NCBI GenBank assembly: GCA_039566865.1
Contig: CM076948.1
Location: 10,117,001 to 10,181,000, forward strand
DNA: 64,000 nt
Direction of reading: 5' to 3'
DNA from: Aurelia coerulea
Lineage: Eukaryota > Cnidaria > Scyphozoa > Semaeostomeae > Ulmaridae
Shown here: positions 56,501-64,000 of the stretch, in pieces
Layout of the letters: the number at the start of each line of letters is the position of its first letter
Position numbering within the stretch: position 1 is the first letter of the stretch
Translations under genes and position numbers: made by a program
Notes under the pieces: model-generated
Database searches by the model: none
Seen by the model: only the letters and a program-made list of their open reading frames with translations
What the model was told of the DNA's origin: nothing

Positions 56501-58321
56501 TCACCAACAGTAGCTATGATGCACCAGCAGTAAACTTGATAAAAGATCTCAAATGGCCGACAGTCCAAGACATGATCGAACAGGAGACGGTGGCTGACAA
56601 TTGTTTTCAAATCAATAAATGGTCCCGCGCCCACTTACCTCTCAACTTCATTCATGAGAAACTCGAATAGGTAGATTGCAAATTTGAGAAATTGTGAGAC
56701 GGACTTGCTTGCTCCACTAATGAAAACGAGCAATGGCCAAAAAGCTTTTCGTTCCGTGGATCAAAGGCTTGGACTGGATTAGAGTCCGAGGTCCAAGCTA
56801 AATCTCTGTCTACTTTTAAATATAGATCAAGTAGAAAGTAGCTTTTAATTTTTACATTCATTTCAATCTAACATTGTATTTATTCCTTTTTATTTTAATA
56901 ATATTGTAGTTAGGTTATGCCATTGCCCCCTAAAAGGCAGCCAGTATTGGCTGATGGCCCCACCGTGAATAAATAATTTGAAATGAATGAATTAATTAAT
57001 TAATTCATGGCCGTGAAGGGACCGAATGGGCCCCAAGGGCAGGAATTAAAGTGGCTAGCAGAAATCGACTTAATAAATTTAGAAAGGATTGAAAACAACA
57101 GTTGACATCAAAGCAGCATGGAATTTGGTGGTAGATTTATGTTTTCTTTAATCATAAAAGAAACACCTCTTGTTTCAAGTACGATTATGCATACCTTTAA
57201 AATAATATGACTGACTCCAGCTAACCAAACCTCTTCATCTAACTTTGCCTATCTGTTTTGAAATGGTGGGATGCTCTTTCAAATCGGTGAATAATTCATG
57301 ATTTTATTGTTTCAAAAATACCAATACAGCATTTCGGGACACCAAGAAAATATGTGTATAGATAGTTGCTGCTAGATCAGAATCGAATTGACATAAGATG
57401 AACAGCAACGAAAAAAAGGAAAAATTGATATGTTTACTTACTGATGATTTGCTGCTTCAAGCTTTTAACTGACCATTCGTCATTTACTGTTACTTTTTCT
57501 TCGCCCCCAGTATAGTCCTTCACTGTTACTGAGTAATCTGCGGATAAGACGAAAATTGCATTTTATTCATCTCATTTTTAGTTCTTTATACAGGGTAGAA
57601 GCATCAACATTGTTTATGCAAATACTGCCTCAGAGCTTGCCCTTTCAACTTAACTACAAGAATATAAACCCTATTTGCAATGCTATTTGAACCCAAATAT
57701 AACAGAAAAAATGATACGTCGAATCAATATATCATTTTTACTCGCATGACAGCTTTCTTAAAAGCAGAGAAGTGAGAAGCTACTTGGTGTTTTGGCCTCG
57801 GAACCTAATTTGTTCCAAAGTTTTGCTCCACTAAATCAAAAGCTCTTTGGTCCAAGGATGTTTTCAAGTAGACTTATGACGATGAGTCCCTGGTATCCTT
57901 GCGGTACCTTGCTCACAGGGACTCAAATGAAACGGTTAAAAACCTGAACCTATTTTGTAAAGTCTCGCTTTCAGATTGCCTGCAAGAGAGCCCAAACATT
58001 CTGCGAAGTATTTTTGCGAAACCTCCAAGGACTTGTCTTTTTGTGTGAGGAACAAAACTCTTTCGCTTATTTCAGGACGTTCGATTAGTTTCCCTAGGGA
58101 CGTTCTAGAGTCCACAGCAAGACTTCGCTCGTTCGTTGCAAGTAGGGTGGACGCAGACATAAAAGCAAAGCAATAAGTTCTAAAAATAAGCTTTCCTTGC
58201 TCCTGTAGCCTGACACGAAGACATCTTCACCCTTCAAAACATTTAAATAAACAGCCTGGAATTCGCGCAACTCTACTCCAAACTGTGTTTCTGTTTTCTG
58301 CAGAAGCTTCGAGTCAGCCAT
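46788..58321 (-). CDS. Ubiquitin-like-fold protein, four-exon gene
   Basis: Minus-strand exons: 58321-58231 (ATG in CAAGATGGCTGAC), 57538-57443, 49775-49674 and 46897-46788 (TGA). All introns are GT-AG and all junctions are phase 1, giving about 132 residues. Exon 1 encodes MADSKLLQKTETQFGVELRE and VYLNVLK. Exon 2 gives YSVTVKDYTGGEEKVTVNDE and SVKSLKQQII, matching strands 1-2 and helix 1 of ubiquitin. Exon 3 gives NGKLMEDKKVLGDYTLHEG, the counterpart of AGKQLEDGRTLSDYNIQKE. Exon 4 starts KSMTFFAHS (strand 5) and has a hydrophobic tail FLPLLIKHV. There is no C-terminal Gly-Gly, so conjugation is unlikely; a binding or adaptor role is an inference. Introns 2 and 3 (7.7 and 2.8 kb) hold nested transposons. 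Exons 2 and 3 are the strongest; exon 4 is the weakest. Confidence 0.6.
47427..47545 (+). repeat. (ACAT)n microsatellite
   Basis: About 29 units, directly followed by LINE sequence. The poly-(Ile-His-Thr-Tyr) frame over it is not a gene. Confidence 0.95.
47546..48475 (+). pseudogene. LINE RT fragment split by a MITE
   Basis: The left part reads DMPNYQSNFRPITCLPFIWK and LLPEEQKGYRKQ. The right part (from 48342) reads TKDQLMIDKMIMKNCRRR, NLCVAWSSKKR and MTWF. In intact relatives these two segments are adjacent (RT blocks 1-3). The MITE 47741-48340 lies between them with TA on both sides. One frame shift occurs at the junction. Confidence 0.75.
47741..48340. mobile_element. Palindromic MITE, TA|CCGGGTG family
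   Basis: TA|CCGGGTGCCCCAAAAGC on the left and TTTTTGGGACACCCGG|TA on the right, 600 bp. It is homologous along its length to 22832-23439. Confidence 0.8.
48482..48867. mobile_element. G/C-run element with GGTCTAGCCAA repeats
   Basis: TTAA|CCCTATTATAGTAGTTGGGC then CTACACCACGGGGG on the left. CCCCC...CCCGTGGGCTACACGTAGTAG is on the right, without a clean second TTAA. The interior repeats GGTCTAGCCAA.GGTAT about five times. Confidence 0.5.
49013..49590 (+). pseudogene. LINE RT C-terminal fragment with 3' tail
   Basis: NLGVQLDKHLVWDEHTKALR, LSQMYRGIVEPHFRYCCSVW, LQKLQNRAARIVTN and LIKELKWPTVHDMVKQETAT over 142 codons. The 3' end GGGGCCACCGTGTATAAAGA resembles that at 56955. A 126-bp hairpin MITE at 49405-49530 truncates the ORF. 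It lies in intron 3 of the ubiquitin-like gene. Confidence 0.75.
49405..49530. mobile_element. 126-bp hairpin MITE
   Basis: The ends TAGACTTGCCCCAAGTCTG and TAGACTTGGGGCAAGTCTA are inverse and each nearly self-palindromic, so either end can also fold alone. The same GACTTGGGGCAAGTC word occurs at about 39556. Confidence 0.6.
50080..50515. mobile_element. Piece of a TTAA-type element with a LINE tail inside
   Basis: It is the inverse of 15480-15760 (CTTTTAGTTTCCATC, TTGAGTGCTCCGCAAAATAA, TTGATGACGTCATCAA at 50446-50461, ACGCATGCGTACTGAC). It is interrupted at 50295-50430 by a minus-strand LINE 3' end: TGCGCCTATGAGCCCTGAGG and a (TTA)n tail. The right edge runs into the minisatellite. Confidence 0.5.
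50520..50870 (+). repeat. 13-bp minisatellite GCAGCCATGCACT
   Basis: About 22 nearly perfect copies, then a degenerate tail of CAGCCATG words to 50870. Because 13 is not a multiple of three and the unit has no stop, five frames stay open. Those frames (115-175 codons) are artefacts. Confidence 0.95.
51931..52530 (-). pseudogene. hAT transposase, C-terminal dimerisation region
   Basis: The minus strand reads SFAYLCKRPAKQ, an acidic DYDDYDEDFDWPG stretch, LMDAYPILGHVYAI, then IPVSSSTAEHSFS and STMVQEHLEGFLMM. 'hydrophobic-PVSSxxAExSFS...R.TM.Q..L' is the signature of the hAT C-terminal dimerisation domain. The RNase H-like catalytic part and BED finger are absent. The open frame's apparent N-terminus (52530-52608) is MITE sequence, so its start is artificial. 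Confidence 0.75.
52542..53092. mobile_element. Palindromic MITE inserted in the hAT element
   Basis: TA|ACGGGTGTCCCAAAAAAA on the left and TTTTTGGGACACCCGG|TA on the right, 551 bp, same family as 22832-23439. It carries an extra C-run at about 52800. Confidence 0.8.
54722..56990 (+). pseudogene. LINE RT C-terminal fragment and tail, split by a foldback
   Basis: The left part matches 49070-49220 (GCATACCAAGGCTTTACG..., MYRGIFEPHLRYCCSVWGSW). The right part (56454-56990) matches 49225 onward, reads FSFRGSKAWTGLESEVQAKS and ends GGCCCCACCGTGAATAAATA followed by an AATGAATG/TTAA tail. The foldback 54895-56442 interrupts it. Many frame changes. It lies in intron 2 of the ubiquitin-like gene. Confidence 0.7.
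54895..56442. mobile_element. Mutator-like foldback, about 750-bp arms
   Basis: GCATACCGGTCAAATTTTTC on the left pairs with GAAAGATTTTACTTGTATGC on the right, and pairing continues almost to the centre near 55735 (for example GGTCTCCCATATGACACAGC). Flanks TAGCTGGGAGA (54884-54894) and TAGCTAGGAGA (56443-56453) form a 9-11-bp duplication of LINE target sequence. The ORFs inside (55633-56067) are products of the palindrome. Confidence 0.7.
57700..57880 (-). pseudogene. LINE C-terminal remnant in intron 1
   Basis: The minus strand suggests SGAKLWNKLGSEAKTPSSFS, the conserved LINE C-terminal motif. Confidence 0.5.
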
Positions 58322-58520
58322 CTTGCATTTTGTTTGGCGAATCAAGATTGCAAAATCGCTAAATCACGAAAATTAAAAGATGAACAGCCTACCTCGAGGC
58401 CTACCTTTGCTACCTGCCCTGCCAGACCTCGCCTGATTGGCTAAAAGTTCCAGCAGATTTGCCGTAACCATGGTAATTAAGAAAATCTCGCATTCTGATT
58501 GGTATGCTAGGAAGCCCAGA
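58322..58520 (-). promoter_or_regulatory. Putative promoter of the ubiquitin-like gene
   Basis: On the minus strand, CCAAT boxes occur upstream of the ATG (inverse ATTGG at 58436-58440 and 58499-58503). There is no TATA box close to the ATG, as is usual for housekeeping genes. The start site is not determined. Confidence 0.4.
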
Positions 58521-58595
58521 GTATTAGGCCTAAAAAGGGTCAGGTTTTTCAGAGTAATAATATAAGTCTCTGTTGACCGAAGCGCCATCTTTAAG

Positions 58596-59480
58596 TCAAA
58601 GAACACAGGGAAACAAGAGACTCATCTTCAAAAGTCTAGTTTTCAACTGCAGAAGGTTCAAATCCTTGGAATTGCGTAATTCCTGGAAGCATTTAGTGGA
58701 GACCCTTCTAAACAGATTTTGCAAATAATCAGGCAATATTAGTATAGCTTGATTTCCCCATGATGGACACAAACTCAACTCTGAATGCAGACGTGTGACA
58801 TTGCAAAAGTGGCAAGTCCCCGGCTAGCTACCAGGTATAACTTATGACTGAGATGTTGTTGATACATTGTACAGTTATGTCCATGACAAAGTTTAAACAT
58901 TATTTTGCTTGTCCAGAGTTCGTTGTGTTTTGCTTTCTAAAAATTGGTTGCATCAGTTTTTTCAACATGCTTTTGTTCGTTGTTACTTAGAGAACAAAAG
59001 CTGAAGGACCTGTTCTAATGATTTTGTTGCTAGGCTACAAAGGATATCAGAAATTTAATTGTCTTTATATTAGGAGCGACACATTAGGAGCGACGTATAA
59101 TTCAGTGTCGCTCTAACGTCGCTCTACAGTCGCTCCTAATTGTATTAGGTTCGGCGCATGAGAAGAGCGACGTTTAACCTAGGCCTCATTGTGCAGTGAC
59201 TTGTGAAAAATGTTTTTTGTTTCAAATTCTATCATCCAATTTATATCTAGACAGCCAAGTTGTTTAATAAGTGGAAGCAAGGAGGTGTCATAGGGACAAT
59301 TAATAACTATCTTAGTTACTCTAGTTTGCAGCTTTTGCAATGTTTGAAGATCCGGAATACCAACCTTGATACAACGGCCATTACGCCTGCGTTTATACTG
59401 ACGACAATTGGTCGACGGTTGAGATTGCGAAAAGACCGTTTGGGCCTAGGAATGAGGTTGATAGAATACCACAGTTACCC
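58596..59480 (-). pseudogene. Decayed LINE C-terminal sequence
   Basis: The minus strand from 59400 down reads GIPDLQTLQKLQTRVTKIVI and YDTSLLPLIKQLG, then decays. The frame at 58596-58778 (SWGNQAILILPDYLQNL) could belong to the same remnant. It is interrupted by the AGGAGCGAC hairpin. Confidence 0.45.
59074..59143. repeat. AGGAGCGAC hairpin
   Basis: ATTAGGAGCGAC and a second AGGAGCGAC face three inverse GTCGCTC words. The ends ATTAGGAGCGAC/GTCGCTCCTAAT pair perfectly. Probably a tiny MITE. Confidence 0.6.
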
Positions 59481-59757
59481 AAACAGGTGAACAAGACCTG
59501 AAGTAAGTTTCTACAGGAATCGTACACTTCCTTTGAAAGGGCTATAATTTGAGGTACAATTTCGAGGATTTCATCATTCCAATTCCTCAGGAAATATTTT
59601 TGGTAATAATGCTCAAATGCTCATACTATGGCAAGTGCTGATCAACCTTTACACTCAAGTATTTTGCGTGTTTAACCATGGAGGTATCGATTAACCATGC
59701 TGAAAATGTGTCCACTAACCTTGCCGCATTTCTTGCGATTATGGAAGTAAGATTTTA

Positions 59758-60954
59758 CCCTATCCAGACTGGGGGGAGCCCCCCCCACATACTTAACTGA
59801 GCACTGCTCCAAATTGGTTCAACGAACCAGGAAATGGTTTTTTTCACTTTTAGTTTCTATCCTTTTGAAGTGGGATTTTGTGTAAAATGTTGAAAAAAAT
59901 TTCAGGGGGCTGGGGGGTGGCTGTTTTTTTCAGAGTGGTCGGGGCCAACTTTTAGGTAAGCTGTTTATGGGTGTAATTCCAGCTCACCTCGTAATCCTTT
60001 GATAGTATCCTTTTTACTTTCTATACTTATAATTTATAAGGTCTCTTCAATTTTTTCCAAGAACAATAGATTAATTATGTGTCACGTGACCTCATCAATG
60101 ACGTCATCTTTAAGAAAATGGCAAAAATTAGTTAGCAGTCTCTCTGCAAGGATATTTCGACCCCAAATGTTTTACATCAGCAATAAATAGATTAAAGCTG
60201 ATCAACAGGGTTGTTTCCACGTAAGCTATGTAATTTTGTTTGAGTTTTGTGCATCATTGGTCGCAAACGGTATAAGATTCCCCGGGGGTATCCTCATATA
60301 GTACTACTAACGATCAGTTTTCATGCATATCTTGATCATCTGTTTTACAGTGAGAATTTTTTGACTTGAAAGTGTTTAGTTTGTCAAGATATTATCAAAA
60401 TTTCACCAAATTACCATCCTCAACCCCCTATTTCCCCCTTCCTTCTTCCTTCCAACTCATTTGCTTACTACTGGGAAAAAATGCCGATGTCAGCATTTTT
60501 CGCAATAATCAAAACAAAAGTTTCAAAAGGAAAAATGAAGTATGCAACGATCACTTATCATTGAAGTAGTTTTCATTGTAATATATGGAGAAATTCTCTA
60601 TTATGGCTGCATTTCTCATTTTTCAGAAAAACAAGATTTTTAAACCGAAAATCAAATTTTTCACTTTGTAAGTTATTTTCACCTTCTAATAATGCTTTGA
60701 TTGGCATGATTTGGTTTCATGAATCAATCTTAGAAAATTATAAAGATTTGAAAAAAAGTAGATTTTTTCATTTTTTTTCGTGAATACGTGCCAGTTGGTC
60801 TTGAATGATTATACGTCATATCAGATCATAAGCACAGCTACCTGCGTGGTAAGTTTCGTCTTCGTAAGTGAAGGAATGGCGATTTTAGAGAGGGGGGCTG
60901 AATGAGCCCCCCCCCCCCAGTCTTCTAGTAGCTCAAAAAGCCCAGTCTGGAGGG
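59758..60954. mobile_element. piggyBac-like element, CCCTATCCAGACTGGGG ends
   Basis: TTTA|CCCTATCCAGACTGGGG on the left and CCCAGTCTGGAGGG|TTAA on the right. G-run/C-run hairpins lie near both ends (59774-59790 and 60890-60920). Inside are GTCACGTGAC (60081-60090) and TGACGTCA (60099-60106). No transposase. Confidence 0.65.
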
Positions 60955-61675
60955 TTAAACCAACTCAATTATATTTTTCTCTTTATGCAGGCATATTGAT
61001 ACTATACAACAACACAGCACCATAGGGACGATAACATGAAGAGCATTGAGTGACCACCCCATGGTCTTACATGTAAAAAATATACATTAACAGAACAATA
61101 CACACAAAGAAAAAGAGGAAATAAGAATTTTTGTAAATTAACGGCTTTGCGCTAAATACAACATGCGTTAACAATAATAAACATTTGCGGAATAAAAGCT
61201 TCCGGGAAAGGAGTTTCAAAACGATCCCCTGCGCCCCAACGAATCAAACCAATTAGGCCTGTGGACTCGATGCAAAAAAGCAAGGGTTTTTGTAAAAAGG
61301 TTATACATCTTTACCGCAATCATTCATAAAAATCAGTTCTGTTTAAAGTCACACTCTGATGACGACACAAGTCAGAAAGGCCTCAGTGTGGTAAATCTTC
61401 TCGTTTTTTGCATCCGAATCTCTTTACAATTTATTATTAAGTACCTTACCTACCAAAGCATAAAAATCAAGTAAAGAGGCCCCCAGGGGTTATGGGAACA
61501 AGGGAACTTGCCGTCTTTATTCATGGGAACATGATAACATCTCGTCTTTTTTCAACGGGGATCTTTTTTCAACGGGGATCGAGGGAACATAAGAAATTGT
61601 ATTAGGGAGCAGGGAACATTTTAGAACTTCCAATGAAAAATATTCCTTTACTTAAAAATAAAGAGCCCCACCAAA

Positions 61676-62278
61676 ATTTTCCTCGTGCTCTAACTCATAG
61701 GATAACTGTTACAAAATGATCGAGGGTTTCTTGTCGCTAAAGGCAAGCATAATATTGGGAGATGCACTCTAAGCCAAAGTAAAGGATCCTTCTTCAAAAA
61801 TTTTCCTCGTGCTCTTGGCTCATGGATAACTGTTACAAAACGATCAAGGTTTTCTTGTCGCTAAAGGCAAGAGTAATATTAGGAGTTGCATTCTAAGCCA
61901 AAGTAATGGATCTTTCTTCAAAGATTTTCTTCGTGCTCTGACTCATGGGATAACTGTTACAAAACAATAAAGGTTTCCTTGTCGTTAAAGGTAAGCATGA
62001 TATTGGGAGGTGCATTCTAAGCCAAAGTAAAGGACCTTTCTTCAAAGATTTTCCTCGTGCTCTGATTCATAGGATAACTGTTACAAAACAATCAAGGTTT
62101 TCTTGTCGCTAAAGGCAAGCATGATATTGGAGGTGCCTTCTGAGCCAAAGTAAAGGATCTTTCTTCAAAAATTTTCCTCGTGCTCTGATTCATAGGATAA
62201 CTGTTACAAAACGATCAAGATTTCCTTGTCGCTAAAGGCAAGCATGATATTGGAGGTGCATTCTAAGCTAAAGGATAG
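61676..62278 (+). repeat. 124-bp tandem satellite, five copies
   Basis: GGATAACTGTTACAAAA recurs at 61700, 61824, 61948, 62072 and 62195. Each unit also has CTTGTCGCTAAAGGCAAG and ATTTTCCTCGTGCTCT. Copies differ by a few substitutions. Confidence 0.9.
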
Positions 62279-62615
62279 GGCATGGCCTCGGGGGCTTCAC
62301 CACCAGAGCCCTTCATTCTGATGCACCTTACTTAATTTACACTGGCCACGCCACTGCAGTTTATGGGAGTTTATTGCTACTTAAACTAAAATGCAACTTT
62401 TCCTCTTTTTTAAAGACAAGGCTAACAGTTTCTTGTAAGTAGATTTGTGAAGACGAAAACGCTTGCAGCTCTTCAACTTGTCCTTCATAATGCCCCATAC
62501 CTAACTGCCTAACTTTTTTACACCTTTTTGGCTAGGTATGAATGTCGACCTGGGATGAGATGTAAACATGGCCATCCAAATCTACCCTCTGGCTCTGCCC
62601 CTGAATGAATGTGAC

Positions 62616-62698
62616 ATGAATGAATGAATGAATGAATGAATGAATGAATGAATGAATGAATGAATGAATGAATGAATGAATGAATGAATGAATGAATG
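62616..62698 (+). repeat. (TGAA)n microsatellite
   Basis: About 20 units. Confidence 0.95.
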
Positions 62699-63736
62699 TA
62701 AAAATGATCAATTCATTTGTTTCACTAGATGACGTCTAACTTGAGATAGACTTTTAGTCTTTAGTTTTATGTAATGGCTGCGGAGTTGCCATAGACTTTT
62801 TCTCTCCAAGGTATCGTTTTTGTCGTATCGTAAAGTAGTTTTGTAAGTAGTGTTAAAAAGTAACTTGTATTGTAAAATTTTGATTGAACAAAAAAAAATG
62901 GGACAGTGAAAGCATAGCATAGTTAATCGAGTTTTCTTATAACTACAGTTAGTAGACCTGCTACAAGTCTCAAATTTTATTTCAAACAACGCTCTTTATA
63001 AGAACTACTGAAACTCCTCCAGAAGAGGAGGAAACGAAGACAGTAAGATTATTTGCTTTGAAGCAGTTGCAGTTGTTCTTTTTAATGAAAATTTTTCGTG
63101 ATGGGCTAAGCCTTTTCGGAGATTACTGTTGTACAGACTTGCAGCAATTCCATGGGAAAACTGACGAAAACAAGGCTGACTTCAATCAGGGAAAATGAGT
63201 AAAATTTGTTAGGGAACGAGGGATCAAAAGAACTACTTTTGAGGAACAGGGGAACAGTTTAACTTTTCTTTTTAGGGAGCATTCAAGAAACATTAATGGG
63301 AACAAGGGAGATTTTTTGGACATTTTTAGGGAACATGGGAACATGGACCCCCCTGGGGGGCCTCAGTATATAGATATATGTCGACTACACGTAACTTCTT
63401 TGAATGAAAAAGAAAATAATAGATAGGTAAGAATTAAAAGAAAAGGGATTGGAGGGTTCAAAGAAGAATACCAAGATTACGCTACTTTGACTTTATATCT
63501 ATAGTGTATCAAATGACTAAAATTTCAAGATTCTAAATATAGCATGGTAACCATAGCAACCAATGTTTCACTGGGTAGTCTACATAATTTGATCCTTTTT
63601 TCTAATTTTTGAAGTTATTTATCTAAAATACCTGCCAAATTATGCTTACACATGTAATTGATGATATCCAACTCAATTTGAAACAGAAGTTTCAATTTAG
63701 TATAAATATATATAATAGCTATTCCGCATTGAAGAA

Positions 63737-64000
63737 CTATAATTTCTTTTCTGCTTTAGCAGCAATATAAAAGTAGTTCACTAATGTTATCCGACATTGT
63801 CTTTTTCGCGCCAGCAGTCTTAAACTTTCAAGATCATTGATTGATTTGAGCTGATTTATGTTGTATTTATTTTTGAACTTGTTATGTTTCTTTGGCATGA
63901 TTATGTCATTGTGTAGCGTATTTGGCAATGTAGTAATTGGCCTTCCACGAAATTTCTTTGAATAAGATTTCTTCTGTGCTGGTTTTTCCGGGTGTGATCG
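63737..64000 (-). CDS. Partial ORF running off the window, function unknown
   Basis: The minus strand stays open from the window edge for 87 codons to a stop at 63737, reading HPEKPAQKKSYSKKFRGRPI, then LKSINDLESLRLLARKRQ and a KAEKKL end. It is very basic. It could be the end of a host gene or of a transposon ORF; the family is not recognised. Confidence 0.3.
   Translation of the reverse strand, partial: RSHPEKPAQKKSYSKKFRGRPITTLPNTLHNDIIMPKKHNKFKNKYNINQLKSINDLESLRLLARKRQCRITLVNYFYIAAKAEKKL

Larger units (their letters stand above)
61476..63364. mobile_element. GAGGCCCCC TIR element carrying a satellite
   Basis: GAGGCCCCCAGGGG on the left and CCCCTGGGGGGCCTC on the right. GGGAACAAGGGAAC-type words repeat near both ends. 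Flanks AGTAAA and AGTATA may be a duplication. It contains the 124-bp tandem array and a (TGAA)n tract. No transposase is recognised. Confidence 0.6.

Overview
This window looks like a stretch of animal nuclear genome, probably from a marine invertebrate; a cnidarian-like genome is my best guess, at low confidence. It is AT-rich and intron-containing, and it is saturated with transposable elements. I see no bacterial operons, rRNA or functional tRNA. Almost all long open frames belong to mobile elements or to simple repeats. Two small host genes can be assembled from splice signals and reading phase.

Left part (1-8.5 kb): a promoter-like block near 2.1 kb precedes a three-exon gene (non-coding exon ending at 2260, coding exons 3269-3390 and 4072-4108) for a 52-residue protein I do not recognise. 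A piggyBac-like (TTAA) element follows at 5817-7452.

Middle (8.5-46.5 kb): a mosaic of broken LINE reverse transcriptases, palindromic TA-flanked MITEs ending in a GGGTGTCCC motif, TTAA-flanked elements with G-run/C-run hairpins near both ends, non-autonomous hAT and Mutator-like elements, microsatellites and a tRNA-headed SINE. Its centrepiece is a structurally complete DIRS retrotransposon (28995-33669). It has a Gag-plus-tyrosine-recombinase frame, an overlapping RT/RNase H frame, diverged terminal inverted repeats, and an internal complementary region that exactly matches the two outer ends joined together. It sits inside a palindromic MITE.

Right part (46.8-58.3 kb): a host gene on the minus strand can be read as four phase-compatible exons. 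They encode a small ubiquitin-like-fold protein of about 132 residues. Its second and third introns (7.7 and 2.8 kb) are filled with nested elements, including a four-deep nest at 51.0-54.4 kb. The end of the window holds another TTAA element, a G/C-bounded element carrying a 124-bp satellite, and an ORF running off the edge.

Two themes recur across otherwise different elements. One is a G-run/palindromic-loop/C-run hairpin just inside each end of the TTAA elements. The other is palindromic bZIP (CRE/Maf) and CACGTG sites inside the same elements. Both are worth testing as functional features. All calls come from reading the sequence; no database search was run.
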